A DNA stretch of 64,000 nucleotides, taken from positions 26,001,947 to 26,065,946 of the forward strand of contig NC_092698.1 in assembly GCF_964275005.1 (NCBI RefSeq). Direction: 5' to 3'. The notes below the pieces were generated by a model, which was not told the DNA's origin, did no database searches, and saw nothing but the letters and a program-made list of their open reading frames with translations. The position numbers and the translations under genes are program-made. Positions 11,518-24,400 of the stretch are shown here, piece by piece; position 1 is the first letter of the stretch; each line of letters opens with the position of its first letter. The DNA comes from Diadema setosum (taxonomy: Eukaryota > Echinodermata > Echinoidea > Diadematoida > Diadematidae).

Positions 11518-12842
11518 AAAATATGAGGAACGTAGGCTTATACGTGAAAGATGATTCAGGAATCGTTTTGTCCACATTCCATTCTCATTTTCAGTTTTTA
11601 GCTGCAAAATTATCAACCTGATGAGGAGATTTGAAAAAATAAAATGCATGATTACTGCAGCTTATTGTCTGAGCTACCACATACTTAAGTTTCAGAGGAA
11701 ATGGAGCAAAATCAGTTGAGATAAAGGTGCTTAAACGTTGTCAAGTCAATGCATGGTTAAAAAAAAAATCACCTTCCATAGACATAACACGTCAACTTGT
11801 CTGATTTTGAGTCTTTACCTTTAATCACAATTTGAAGTATGATGGTAAGTCTTCTCGAACTAAGAGTGTGGAACGTATACCTTCTACGTGAAAGGTGAAT
11901 CATGACGATCACCCGTGACTGACACATCTTCAAAGGGATCTGTTATTAGAAGTGGAAGCCCTCGTGCCAAGATAATATTGTCTCAGCAATTTCAAAGCAA
12001 TGATACCCTTACATTTAGGTATACCATAATTTCCCTCTGAAATCAATGGTATTATTCATGTACAATTGCTTGCCTTGTCCACAAACTTTGCTTTACAAAC
12101 TTTCAGTGAAAGGTGTCATAACATAATTCTGTAACCGTCCATTAGCAGTGATTGACTACATAAATCAAGATGATAAATATCAATTGAACGCTTAGCGCGT
12201 ATAACTAAGGGGGATTTCAGCCTGATGTTGCGTTATTTACTGCTCAGATACCAACAACACTCATCACCTACGGCTACGTATAGAGAAACAGCCATGACGA
12301 AAATAAGTTTTCCTTTTCTTTGGCAGATAGACACACAACCCCTATAGCCCCTATAACTGACATGGAGGGACATGAAAAAGTTCATTACTACTACTAAACA
12401 GTGATGCCTTCTACTCATGTGGCACAAGATACCTCTATAGCAACATAAAACCTGTCTACAATTCCGCTATTGGGTCAAACAATAACAATCTGGAATTTCA
12501 AAGAGATGAGCTAGACGCCATACACCTGGCCTAGAGTTAATTTATTCAGTTGCCATTCCTGCTCCAGTTGAATTATGTAAATTATTTCCCGACCTGTCTT
12601 GTGCAGTGTAACAGGAACAAACGTAGAGAAAAGGAAAGAGAAAACGAAAGGTGGCAAGCGGGGCACTGTATACCAAGGGCAATTTACAACATTACGTATC
12701 ATAAATGAAGCAAATCCAACCTCCAGCCTCCGACCAAAAAAAAAGGGAACTTGAGTGACTGTGTGTCGTGGGGTAATGACATCGGAATGAAGCTGAACTG
12801 CCAAAAGAAAAACAAAGAAAGAGAGAGAAAAAAAAAATAATA

Positions 12843-12933
12843 GCGTCCTGCGGGTCTCGAACATCTCGTCCTAAGGTAGTGCATAATGACCATGCAGCGC
12901 GCTAAGCGACTATAAAGCCACACGGCTGTCCCG
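12843..12933 (-). repeat. SINE2 tRNA-like head
   Basis: Copy of the head at 502-592 at an offset of 12341, with one substitution in the loop region. Confidence 0.6.
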
Positions 12934-13467
12934 AAGACTGGATGTGAAATTCATATCTTTATATCATTTACAACATGAAAAAGTTCATTACTACTACTAT
13001 ACAGTGATGCCTTCAATTCATGTGGCACAAGATACCTCTATAGCAACATAAAACCTGTCTACATCTCCGTTATTGGGTCAAACAATAACAACCTGGAATT
13101 TCAAAGAAATGAGCGAGACGCCATACACCTGGACTAGAGTAATCAATTCAGCTCCCATTCCTGCAAGTTATTCAAACGTACATGTTCCTACCTATCCTGT
13201 TACAGTATAACAATAACCAATGAAGAGAAAAGGAAAGAGCAAACGAAAGGTGGCAAGCGGGACACTGTAACAAGGGGCAATTTACAACATTAAGTGTGAC
13301 AAAATTAATGAAGCAAACCCAATCTCCAAACTCCAATACAAAACAAGGGAAATAGAGCAGCCGTGTTCACGGGTTACGTACACTTGATAAAATAATATGA
13401 TAAATGACATCGGAGTAAAGCTGACCTGCCGAAAAAAAAAGAAAAGAAAAACAAAAAGAACGGGAAA

Positions 13468-13551
13468 AGTCCTGCGGGAGTCGAACTTCTCACCTTCCGG
13501 TATGGCGTTATGAACACCCAGCGCTAAGCGATTACGCCACACGGATGTCCT
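13468..13551 (-). repeat. SINE2 tRNA-like head
   Basis: Copy of the head at 1127-1210, identical by eye at an offset of 12341. Confidence 0.6.
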
Positions 13552-13580
13552 GAAGAGTGAATGCGAAACTTAAATATATA

Positions 13581-14871
13581 ATAATACTATCGTGACTAGT
13601 TGACTTGTGATGGCGCTATTCAACTTCTCACAAGTGGCAGCGTGGATTCGATCAATATACAGTTGCAAAGAAGAATTGGGAATCGTTCTGTACAGATTGC
13701 ATTCTCATTTTCAGTTTTAAACTACAAAATTATCAACCTAATGAGGAGATTTGAAAACATAAAATGCACGATTACTAAAGCTTATTGTCTCAGCTACAAC
13801 ATACGTATGTTTCAGAGGAAGTGGAGCAAAAACAGATGAGGTAAAGGTGCTTAAACGTTGTCAAGTCAATGCATGGTTTGAAAAAAAATCACCTCCCATA
13901 GACATAACACGTAAACTTGTCTGATTTTGAGTCTTTACCTTTAATTACAATTTCTAGTATGATGACGTCATCATATTTCAAAACCATCACATGGACTTGA
14001 GAGGCAAATGTTCAAAGTACAACATATCTGAATTTGGGATAATATTGAGCTTAAACAACAGAGATACGAGCTAATGAATGTCTGAAACAGTACCTCAAAA
14101 AAATCAATTCCACTTTTTTTATTTAAAATGACGATATGATGACGTCATCGCGTGTTCCTGGCAATATTGATACTTGGAATGTTATTTACAATTCATATAC
14201 TTTTGTAATATGCAATAGAAATATGGGGTCAACGGACGATTTAAAGAGCTATGGCGAAATAAACAAAGACATGTTTTTTCACTATATTTGCAGAAAGACG
14301 CGCACGCGGAATTTCAACTTTGACGCCAGTGCATTCCTTTGTTATAGGTCGAAATCGATCGGAAATCAATGGATATTGTTACTCAGAGTATAAGGAATCC
14401 AAATCAGTCAAAAAAATTGCATTTTCATGTTGCTTACGGGCTCTGCGCGCGAAATTGCGCGGACGGACGCGCACGCGAGAAAATGTTTGAAACGCTTAAA
14501 ATTGTCTGAAACTTCGAGATTTCCCATTGGGAAGTCGTTTTGAGCCTTTTAAAATTTTGACGCGCGCTTACGCGCGCGTAATGATGACCTGTGTAACTAG
14601 CGTTAGAAAGTAAGATAGAGCGTGACCTGAACTTCATGTCCACCGAAAATGATACAGAAATGACATCTAGTTATGAAGTTATGATCGATCATGTGACAAA
14701 GTCCGAAAATCAGAAAATGGCGCCTAGATGACGTCATCGATATGTTACTGTCATGAAAACCTTATTGTGGCTAGATTTTGTCATGAGACATGTTGACTGA
14801 AAATGTCATGTTATTTCGTAATGTCATTCTTGAGATATTGACGACACAAAATGTGGCAGAAAGAAAGAAGA
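13581..14871. repeat. Module P, copy 4
   Basis: TGACGTCA lies at 13963, 14140 and 14730, exactly the spacing of copy 1. The right end is followed by a decayed hairpin, ACTCGTC near 14890 with GACGAGT near 14906. Confidence 0.75.
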
Positions 14872-14899
14872 ATAAAAAACGAGATATGAAACTCGTCAC

Positions 14900-15306
14900 A
14901 CTAAGGACGAGTTAGGTGATACGCTTGGGGTCATCAGATGTCGGTCATCCGTGATCGACAAAGAAAAGAATGTGATATAGGCACCTTGAAATTATTCAGC
15001 GTGCATGCAAATCCGTTTCTCTAACCACTCGGCCACGGGACATCCACGGAAATGGTTAGGCAAAAAAAAAATGTATAGATATTACAGGGGGAAAAAGTCA
15101 ATGCCCACTCAACAAACGGGGCCGCGTGAACATGTATTGCATTGCTAGACGGAAATGCGGCCTTGTAACGACTGATGTCGCTATGCCATTTCTGGCGACT
15201 TGGGAAAAATACGTGCCGTAGACATAAAACCTATAATCGGCTGGTTTTGATACCTTGCCTTTAATCACAATTTTCAGTGTGATGACGTCATCAAAGTACG
15301 AAACAA
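14900..15306 (-). repeat. Repeat block Q, interrupted by a TIR element
   Basis: Copy of the 2555-2950 block with the minus-strand A box GTGGCCGAGTGGTTA near 15021-15036 and TGACGTCA at 15283. It is broken right after AAACAA by the element at 15,307. Confidence 0.5.
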
Positions 15307-15748
15307 TAAGCCAGTTCGGGGTTCCACTTTGAGCATGAGCAGAAAAAGGTCATCTGTACCAGCAGAGCATGGTGGTTTTTAAATTCACTGAGATAAGCAT
15401 CTGTAATGTAATGATTATTCAACTGATCCCTATAAGTGGTGCTTGCCAGCACATCCACATGACAGCAAAAGCGGTGTCTGACAATATCAATAGAAAGAGA
15501 TTGTTAATACATTCAATGCAAAATAATGAAATGGATGCTTTCCAAAATGTCAATGGAAGGATCATTCTGGTCACCTGGTCTATGCAAGTTCATCCTTTGT
15601 TTGAACATGACTGATGAATTCCATAAATTGTTACGTTGGGCAAGCTCATGCCTTCTGTCGCTTGAAACTAGTGGAGTGCCTAATCAACTGAGAAAGAAGA
15701 AAGGTCATTTGTACCCATGTGCCCATGAGCTAACCCCGAACTGGCTTA
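15307..15748. mobile_element. 442-bp TIR element (MITE)
   Basis: Perfect 17-bp inverted termini: TAAGCCAGTTCGGGGTT at 15307-15323 and its reverse complement at 15732-15748. The empty site is visible in the paralogous block at about 24,411 (AAACAATGACATGG), so the insertion is directly demonstrated. The target duplication is unclear (AAT on the left, ATT on the right). It has no transposase. Confidence 0.85.
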
Positions 15749-15890
15749 TTGACATGGTCTTGAAAGACAATTGTTCAAAGTACAACACCTCCGTCTTCGT
15801 CATTACATACTATGATCGGTTTGACAAAGTCAGCCTGCAAAAGTTTGCAGCAGTCGAAGCAATGTGGTCTCCAACACAAAAAAGAGGGAT

Positions 15891-15892
<2 letters not shown>

Positions 15893-15932
<40 letters not shown>
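15893..15932. repeat. (GT)n microsatellite
   Basis: About 19 GT units at the conserved SINE1-associated position. Confidence 0.9.
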
Positions 15933-15934
<2 letters not shown>

Positions 15935-16028
15935 GGTGCGTTTATATACGAACTTGACTTCTACATGGACGAATATGTAATACACCATTGAAGAAAAAAA
16001 AGTAAAATAGCAAAGTATTTTGTTTCGT

Positions 16029-16114
16029 GATCTTGTGGGGTTCGAACCCGCACGTATGCAACCTCACTTCTCTGAGACGTCGCCTTTAATCACTCGGCCA
16101 TACGTCTCGACGAG
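16029..16114 (-). repeat. SINE1 tRNA-like head
   Basis: Minus-strand box B GGTTCGAACCC (about 16039-16049) and box A TGGCCGAGTGATTA (about 16087-16100). Confidence 0.6.
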
Positions 16115-16134
16115 AAAATATGACGAACGTAAAC

Positions 16135-16445
16135 TTATGTGTGTGAAAGATGAATCAGGAATCGTTTCGTCCACATTCCATTCTCATTTTCAGTTTTAAA
16201 CTGCAAAATTGTCAACCTGATGAGGAGATTTCAAAGAATAAAATGCATGATTACTAAAGCTTATTGTCTCAGCTACAACATACTTTAGTTTCAGAGGAAA
16301 CGAAGCAAAATCAGCTGAGATAAAGGTGCTTAAACGTTGTCAAGTCAATGCATGGTTTAAAAGAAAAATCACCTCCCATAGACATAACACGTAAACTTGT
16401 CCGATTTTGCGTCTTTACCTCTAATCACAATTTTCAGTGTGATGA
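16135..16445. repeat. Module P, truncated copy
   Basis: Only the left ~300 bases of module P are present. They then pass directly into a SINE1-type block through a TGACGTCA octamer (16443) followed by TCAAAGTACAAAACAATGAC. The octamer may mark the recombination junction. Confidence 0.6.
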
Positions 16446-16726
16446 CGTCATCAAAGTACAAAACAATGACATGGTCTTGAAAGACAATTGTTCAAAGTAC
16501 AACACCTCCGTAGTCGTCATTACTTATACTATAATCGGTTTGATAAAGTCAGCCTGCAAAATTTTGCAGCAATCGAAGCAATGTGGTCTCCAACACAAGA
16601 AAGAGGGATATTGTGTGTGTGTGTGTATAGGTGCGTTTCTATACGAACGTGATTTCTACATGGACGAATATGTAATACACCACTGAAGAAAAAAAAAAGT
16701 AAAATGGCTAAGTATTTTGTTTCGTG

Positions 16727-16820
16727 ATCTTGTGGGGTTCGAACCCGCATGTGTCATGGTATACCCTACTGTAAAGTCATGTAATGTCGTTGTGTTTCTA
16801 CTGTCTTGTTCTCTCCTGTC

Positions 16821-16869
<49 letters not shown>

Positions 16870-17206
16870 AATGTATTCACAAGAATCCTTTTGAGTGGTT
16901 CACAATTTACAAGCATGCTTTTCAGTGAACCTCTCAGTTCTTTCTTTTTTTTTATCCTCCAAACATAACTTTGTATTTTGCCGGTATGCATGTATAATTT
17001 CGTATTTGTTAACCATTATCTACCATGTAAAGTCGAATACATGCCTATGTTATATCTTCTGATACATTTCGTGTTATGTTTGACGAAAAAGAAAGAAGGA
17101 AGGAAATAAATGAAATGAAAATGAAAATGAATGAATGAATGAATGTGTGCAACCTCACGTCTCTGAGACGTCGCCTTTAACCACTCGGCCATACGTCTCG
17201 ACGAGA
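16727..17206 (-). repeat. SINE1 tRNA-like head split by a retrotransposon tail
   Basis: The box B half is at 16727-16750 and the box A half (TGGCCGAGTGGTTA) at about 17178-17191. The 394-bp insertion between them carries its own target duplication, so the head was intact before insertion. Confidence 0.7.
16755..17148 (+). mobile_element. Non-LTR retrotransposon 3' tail insertion
   Basis: Flanked by ATGTGT direct repeats (16749-16754 and 17143-17148). It carries an internal A40 tract (16826-16865) and ends in GAAA/GAAT/(GAAT)n microsatellite, typical of 5'-truncated LINE or SINE 3' ends. No protein fragment is recognisable, so the family is not assigned. Confidence 0.65.
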
Positions 17207-17214
17207 AAATATGA

Positions 17215-17530
17215 GGAACGTAAACTTATGTATGTGAAAGATGAATCAGGAATCGTTTCGTCCACCTTCCATTCTCATTTTCAGTTTTAAGCTGCAAAAT
17301 TGTCAACCTGATGAGAAGATTTGAAAAAAAATAAAATGTATGATTACTGCAGCTTATTGTCTCAGCTACAACATACTTAAGTTTCAGAGGAAATGAAGCA
17401 AAATCAAGTGAGGTAAAAGTGCTTGAGCGTTATCGTCTATGCATGGTTAAAAAAAAAAATCCCCCCATAGACATTACACATAATCTTCGCTGATTTTGAT
17501 ATCTTGCCTTTAATCACAACTTCTAGTATG
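17215..17530. repeat. Module P, truncated copy
   Basis: Left ~315 bases of module P, ending at the TGACGTCA octamer (17532-17539), as in the copy at 16,135. Confidence 0.55.
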
Positions 17531-17760
17531 ATGACGTCATCAAATTAGAAAACATCGACATGGACTTGATAGACAATTGTTCAAAGTATAACATATTCAA
17601 CGTATGTCGTCAGTTTGGTATTGACTGGACGATCAAACACAGGAACATGAGGCAGCGATTAGTAATCTTCGCTGATTTTGATATCTTGCCTTTAATCACA
17701 ACTTCTAGTATGATGACGTCATCAAATTAGAAAACATCGACATGAACTTGATAGACAATT
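17482..17760. repeat. Local tandem duplication, period 182 bp
   Basis: A segment running TAATCTTCGCTGATTTTG to GACTTGATAGACAATTG occurs twice. The TGACGTCA in each lies at 17532 and 17714. Confidence 0.85.
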
Positions 17761-18239
17761 GAAGGGGTCGATGCAATATAGTGCTAACCCACACAATGTT
17801 CATTTTGAGATAATCGCTGTTGAATGTTTGGAAAGTCCATACATTGTATATTGATAAAACATGAATGCATGCATTTTTTACCATCTTATTGGTTGAATTC
17901 AAATATGATATTTTCACGGAGGTTAGAGTGAAGGATAAGGATTATGAAAATGCTTAATCGTGTCATTAATTCCCAATCAATGACATCCCTACTATAGGCA
18001 TATCATAATTTCTCATCTAAAATCAATGGTCTATAGGATTCATGCACCATTACTTGTATAGTGCATAAACTTTGCTTTTTAAGCTTTGAGTGAAACGTGT
18101 CATAGCATAATTCTGTAATTCCATCAGCAGTGATTGACATAATGAAGAAGAAATATATATCACATTGAACGCTTAGAACCTAACGGGGGGGGGGGGGGTA
18201 TTATAGCATGATACTCGGTTTTTTACTGCCCAGCTAGAT

Positions 18240-19776
18240 GCCAACAACATCCATCACTCACGGCTACGCATAGAGAAACAGCCATGGCGAAAATAAAACT
18301 TTGCTTTCTCATAGGCACAATGACACAGAACCCCGTCAAACACACTTTTCTTGGCAGGGATGGACATGAAAAAGTTCATTACTAATACTAAACAGCGTAT
18401 GCATTCCATTCATGTGGAGCTAGATACCTCTATAGCAACATAAAGCCTGTCTTCAACTCCGTTGATAGAACAATGACAACCTGAAATTTCAAAGAGATGA
18501 GCGAGACGCTATATACACCTGGCCTAGAGTTAATTTATTCAGTTCTCATTCCTACTTCAAGTTGGGTTATGTTATTGTAATCATTCCCATCTGCAGTATA
18601 ACAAAACCAAAGTGAGGGAAAAGGGGAGAGAAAAACGAGAGGTGGCAAAAGGAAAACTGCATGCACAACTGTAATCCATAGCATTGCGTGTGACAAGTGA
18701 AACAAATGTTTGAGTTGTTATAGCAGTGTTTTATGAGCATAAACAGACAAATAGACAGACAATGTCAAATTTAAAAACCATCAATTTAATGTCAGAGAAG
18801 ATGGTAAACAAGATGCATTGAAACCGTAACTAAATCGAACATATTCAGATATAACATTCTTGAATTAAAAACAAGATAAAGAAAAATAATGTCCACGTCA
18901 GGATTAAAAAAAAAAAAAACGCAGCACGAACATGCATTATATTCTTGATGCAAAGTTCCAAGGATTGTCTCATTAATTTAAAAGCAATGATTCCCTTACC
19001 ACCACCAGCACCACACCACAATGACGTCTCTAAAATCAATGGTAGCACATATCATTGTATCTTGCATTGAATTAGCTCCCTTTTCCTAAACTACCAGTGA
19101 AACGTGCCATATTATATGGTGTAATTCGATCAGTAGTGATTGACTTTAAAGAAGAAAGATAATGCAACAAATTGAATGCTTACCACATTGCTTATAGGGC
19201 TATTCCAGTTTGGTACTGATCTGTTCTATTCTCCCAGATGCCAACAACACATATCACCTATGGCTAAACTAGTGAAACAGCCATGACGAAAATAAACGAC
19301 AGAGAACCCTGTCAAAATCACTACACTAATTGGAAAGGTATTGCCCGAAATTCCTCATATAATATGAAGCAATATCAAGTCACTTCCTTCCCTGCCTGTC
19401 TTTAACTCCGTTTTTGTCAAACAATAACAACCTGGAATTCTAAACAGATAAGCGAGACGCCATACACCTGGACTAGAGTTAATTAATTCAGTTCCCATTC
19501 CTGTTAGTTATGTAAACGTACACGTTCCTAAATATCCTGCTACAGTATAACAAGAACAAAATCTAAATGAAGAGAAAAGGAAAGAGAAAAAGAATGGTAG
19601 CAAGCGTGGCACTGTTTCAAGGGGCAATTTACAACATTACGCGTGACAAAATTAATGAAGCAACCCAACCTCCAAACTCCAATACAAAACAAGGGAAATA
19701 GAGTAGCTGTGTTCATGACATCAGAGTGAAGCTGAACTGCTGAAAAAAAGAAAAGAAAAAAGAAATAAAAGGAAAA
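18240..19776. repeat. SINE2-like sub-repeats of the array
   Basis: Paralogous to 9084-10690 with small indels. A G-run lies just before it (18185-18198). No coding potential is evident. Confidence 0.5.
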
Positions 19777-19867
19777 AGTCCTGCGGGACTCGATTAACTT
19801 CTCTCCTTCCGGTCGGGCATTATATACACGCAGCGTGCTAAGCGATTCTGCCACACGGAAGATCCGA
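19777..19867 (-). repeat. SINE2 tRNA-like head
   Basis: Same decayed type as 10,691, with D-arm-like GTGGCAGAATCGCTTAGC on the minus strand and TAA inserted in the B box. Confidence 0.5.
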
Positions 19868-20406
19868 AGATCCTGTGCGAAACTTAAATCTATCTATGTA
19901 TGCTATACACAACACAAATTTACATTGATATTCAGTTTTTTGGCGATATACGTCAAGTGACTGATAGCGCTGTTCAACTTCCCACGAGTGGCCGCGTGGA
20001 TTCGATCAATATACAGTTACAAAGATAAATCGGGAATCGTTTCGACCAGATTCCATTCTCATTTTCAGTGATCGACAACGAAAATAATGTTAAGTAGCGA
20101 CTTGAAGTATAATATAATATTGAGAAATATTCGTGAAGTCCAATTCTTTATGCAGTCCTACATAATTCAGATGAAATTGTTTCTGTCATGCAACCAATTG
20201 AAAATTTCGTGTGGTGTCGGCGTGTCCAAGTAAGTTGATTGGAAAGGATATGTGAATGAATATTTACCAATAGGTCTTTATATTGTAAAAAAAAAATCAA
20301 ACATGGCCATGCGGTCTTTTAAGAGCCATCTTCACTTTAACATTTGTAATTTCAAGTCCAAGTTGCCAGTCAAAGCAATGTGGTCTCCAACACAAAACAA
20401 AGGGAT

Positions 20407-20407
<1 letters not shown>

Positions 20408-20458
<51 letters not shown>
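20408..20458. repeat. (GT)n microsatellite, longest of the family
   Basis: About 25 uninterrupted GT units, versus about 16 at the paralogous site 11,303 and an interrupted tract at 29,724. Confidence 0.9.
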
Positions 20459-20460
<2 letters not shown>

Positions 20461-20537
20461 TTTACATGAAAACGTGATTTCTACATGGACGAAGGTGAAT
20501 ACTCCATAAAAGAAAAAAAGCAAAAGATGTATTTTGT

Positions 20538-20632
20538 TTCGTGTTCTTATGGGGTTCGAACCCGTACGACGTGTGCAACCTCACGTATCTTGTGACGTCG
20601 CCTTTATCCTCTCGGCCATACGTCTCGACGAG
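20538..20632 (-). repeat. SINE1 tRNA-like head (diverged)
   Basis: Minus-strand box B GGTTCGAACCC is intact. Box A is degenerate (TGGCCGAGAGGATAA), as at 11,423. Confidence 0.55.
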
Positions 20633-20654
20633 AAAATATGAGGAATGTAAACTT

Positions 20655-20965
20655 ATGTATGTGAAAGATGAATCAGGAATCGTTTCGTCCACATTCCATT
20701 CGCATTTTCAGTTTTTAGCTGCAAAATTATCAACCTGATGAGGAGATTTGAAAAAATAAAATGCATGATTACTGCAGTTTATTGTCTGAGCTACCACATA
20801 CTTAAGTTTCAGAGGAAATGGAGCAAAATCAGCTGAAATAAAGGTGGTGAAACGTTGTCAAGTCAATGCATGGTTTAAAAAAAAAAATCACCTCCCTTAG
20901 ACATAACACGTCAACTTGTCTGATTTTGAGTCTTTACCTTTAATCACAATTTGAAGTATGATGGT
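20655..20965. repeat. Module P, truncated copy
   Basis: Left part of module P, which passes into a different sequence at the point where the first TGACGTCA would lie (GTATGATGGTAAGTC). The same junction is seen near 11,840 and 30,270. Confidence 0.55.
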
Positions 20966-21961
20966 AAGTCTTCTCGAACTAAGAGTGTGGAACGGAAGCT
21001 TCTACGTGAAAGATGAATCATGACGATCACCCGTGACCGACACATCTTTAAAGGGATCAGTTATTAGAGGTGGAAGACCTCGTGCCAAGATATTGTTTCA
21101 GCAATTCCAAAGCAATGATACCCTTACATTTAGGTATACCATAATTTCCCTCTGAAATCATTGGTATTATTCATGTACAATTGCTTGCCTTGTCCATAAA
21201 CTTTGCTTTATAAACTTTCAGTGAAAGGTGTTATAACATAATTCTGTAACGCCATTAGCAGTGATTGATTACATAAATAAAGATATATCAAATTGAACGC
21301 TTAGCGCGTATAAAAGGGGGATTTTGGCCTGATGTTGTGTTATTCACTGCTCAGATACCAACAACACTCATCACCTACGGTTACGTATAGAGAAATAGCC
21401 ATGGCGAAAATAAGGTTTTCCTTTTCTTTGGCAGATAGACACACAACCCCTTTGAATACACTATAATTGACATGGAGGGACATGAAAAAGTTCATTACTA
21501 CTACTAAACAGTGATGCCTTCTACTCATGTGGCACAAGATACCTCTATAGCAGCATAAAACCTGTCTACAATTCCGTTATTGGGTCAAACAATAGCAACC
21601 TGGAATTTCAAAGAGACGAGCGAGACGCCATACACCTGTCCTAGAGTTAATTTATTCAGTTGCCATTCCTGCTCCAGTTGAGTTATGTAAATTATTTTCC
21701 GACCTGTCTTGTGCAGTGTAACAGGAACAAACGTAGAGAAAAGGAAAGAGAAAACGAAAGGTGGCAAGCGGGGCACTGTATATCAAGGGCAATTTACAAC
21801 ATTACGTATGATAAATGAAGCAAATCCAACCTCCAGTCTCCGACAAAAAAAAAAAAAAAGGGAACTTGAGTGACTGTTTGTCGTGGGGTAATGACATCGG
21901 AATGAGGCTGAACTGCCAAAAGAAAAACAAAGAAAGAGAGAGAGAGAAAAAAAAATAATAG

Positions 21962-22052
21962 CGTCCTGCGGGTCCCGAACATCTCGTCCTAAGGTAGTGC
22001 ATAATGACCATGCAGCGCGCTAAGCGACTATAAAGCCACACGGCTGTCCCGA
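21962..22052 (-). repeat. SINE2 tRNA-like head
   Basis: Paralogue of 502-592 with a C in place of T in the B box (GGTCCCGAAC on the plus strand). Confidence 0.55.
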
Positions 22053-22578
22053 AGATTGGATGTGAAATTCATATCTTTATATCATTTACAACATGAAAAA
22101 GTTCATTACTACTACTAAACAGTGATGCCTTCCATTCATGTGGCACAAGATACCTCTATAGCAACATAAAACCTGTCTACAACTCCGTTATTGGGTCAAA
22201 CAATAACAACCTGGAATTTCAAAGAGATGAGCGAGACGCCATACACCTGGACTAGAGTTAATCAATTCAGCTCCCATTCCTGCCAGTTATCTAAACGTAC
22301 ATGTTCCTACCTATCCTGTTACAATATTACAAGAACCAATGAAGAGAAAAGGAAAGAGCAAACGAAAGGTGGCAAGCGGGACACTGTAACAAGGGGCAAT
22401 TTACAACATTAAGTGTGACAAAATTAATGAAGCAAACCCAATCTCCAAACTCCAATACAAAACGAGGGAAATAGAGCAGCCGTGTTCACGGGTTACGTAT
22501 ACTTGGTAAAATAATACGATAAATGACATCGGAGTAAAGCTGAATTGCCGGAAAAAAAAAAAGAAAGAAAGAGAAAAC

Positions 22579-22663
22579 TTCCGCGGGAGTCGAACTTCTC
22601 GCCTTCCGGTATGGCGTTATGAACACCCAGCGCGCTAAGCGATTACGCCATATGGCTGTCCTG
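22579..22663 (-). repeat. SINE2 tRNA-like head
   Basis: Paralogue of 1127-1210 that retains a two-base-longer stretch (AGCGCGCT). This is probably the ancestral form. Confidence 0.55.
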
Positions 22664-22719
22664 GAGATTCTATGCGAAACTTAAAATTTATGATTATACC
22701 GTCGTGACAGTGCTGACTG

Positions 22720-23990
22720 AGATGGCGCTATTCAACTTCCCACAAGTGGCCGCGTGGATTCGACCAATATACAGTTGCAAAGAACAATCGGGAATCATTC
22801 CGTACAGATTGCATTCTCATTTTCAGTTTTTAACTACAAAATTGTCGACCTGATGAGGAGATTTGAAAATATAAAATGCATGATGACTGCAGCTTATTGT
22901 CTCAGCTACAACATATTTATGTTTCAGAGGAAATGGAGCAAAATCAGATGAGGTAAAGGTGCTTAAACGTTGTCAAGTCAATGCATGGTTTGAAAAAAAA
23001 TCACCTCCCATAGACATAACACGTAAACTTGTCTGATTTTGAGTCTTTACCTTTAATCACAATTTCTAGTATGATGACGTCATCATATATCAAAACCATC
23101 ACATGGACTTGAGAGGCAAATGTTCAAAGTACAACATATCTGAATTTGGGATAATATTGAGCTTAAACAACAGAGATACGAGCAAATGAATGTCAGAAAC
23201 AGTACCTCAAAAAAATCAATTCCACTTTTTTTATATAAAATGACGATTTGATGACGTCATCGCGTTTCTCTGGCAATATTGATACTTGGAATGTTATTTA
23301 CAATTCATATGCTTTTGTAATATGCAATAGAAATATAGGGTCAACGGACGATTTAAAGAGCTATGACGAAATAAACAAAGACATGTTTTTTCACTATATT
23401 TGCAGAAAGACGCGCGTGCGGAATTTCAACTTTGACGCCTGTGCATTCCTTTGTTATGGGTCGAAATCGATCGGAAATCAATGGATACTGTTACTCAAAG
23501 TATCAGGAATCCAAATCAGTCAAAAAAATTGCATTTCCATCTTTCTTAAGCGCTCTGCGCGCGAAATTGCGCGGACGGACGCGCACGCGAGAAAATGTTT
23601 GAAACGCTTATAATTGTCTGAAACTTCGAGATTTCCCATTGGGAAGTCGTTTTGAGCCTTTTAAAATTTTGACGCGCGCTTACGCGCGCCTAATGATGAC
23701 CTGGGTAACTAGCGTTAGAAAGTAAGATAGAGCGTGACCTGAACTTTATGTCCAGCGAAAATGATACAGAAATGACATCTAGTTATGAAGTTATGATTGA
23801 TCATGTGACAAGGTCCGAAAATCACAAAATGGCGCCTAGATGACGTCATAGATATGTTACTGTCATGAAAACCTTATTGTGGCTAGATATTGTTATGAGA
23901 CATGTTGACTGAAAATGTCATGTCATTCCGTGATGTCATTGTTGAGATATTGACGACACAAAATGTGGCAGAAAGAAAGAAGAATAAAAA
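22720..23990. repeat. Module P, copy 5
   Basis: TGACGTCA lies at 23075, 23252 and 23841. The right end is followed by a short perfect hairpin, ACTCGTC..GACGAGT (24002-24020), then TAGGTGATACGC. Confidence 0.75.
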
Positions 23991-24009
23991 CGAGACATGA
24001 AACTCGTCA

Positions 24010-24400
24010 CACTGACGAGTTAGGTGATACGCCTGGGGTCATCAGATGTCGGTCATCTGTGATCGACAAAGAAAAGAATGTGATATAGGCACCTTGAAGT
24101 TATATTGAGCGTGCATGCAAAACGGTTTCTCTAACCACTCGGCCACGGGACATCCACGGAAACGGTAAGGCCGAAAAAAAAATGTATAGATATTACAGGG
24201 GGAAAAAGTCAATGCCCACTCAACAATTGTGGCCGCGTGAACATGTATTGCATTGCTAGAAGGAAATGCGGCCTTGTAACGACTGAGGTCGCTGTGCCAT
24301 TTCTGGCAATTTCGGAAAAATACGTCCCGCAGACATAAAACCTATAATCGGCTGATTTTGATACCTTGCCTTTAATCACAATTTTCAGTGTGATGACGTC
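24010..24400 (-). repeat. Repeat block Q with partial tRNA-like head
   Basis: Copy of 2555-2950. The minus-strand A box GTGGCCGAGTGGTTA is near 24,132-24,147 and TGACGTCA is at 24,394. It gives the uninterrupted counterpart of the insertion at 15,307. Confidence 0.5.

Larger units (their letters stand above)
12342..14866. repeat. Near-identical duplicate of 1-2525
   Basis: Second copy of the block at the left edge, at a constant offset of 12341. It holds two tandem SINE2 blocks and a complete P module. The match stops where the P module ends, which marks a junction of the duplication or a gene-conversion tract. Confidence 0.9.
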
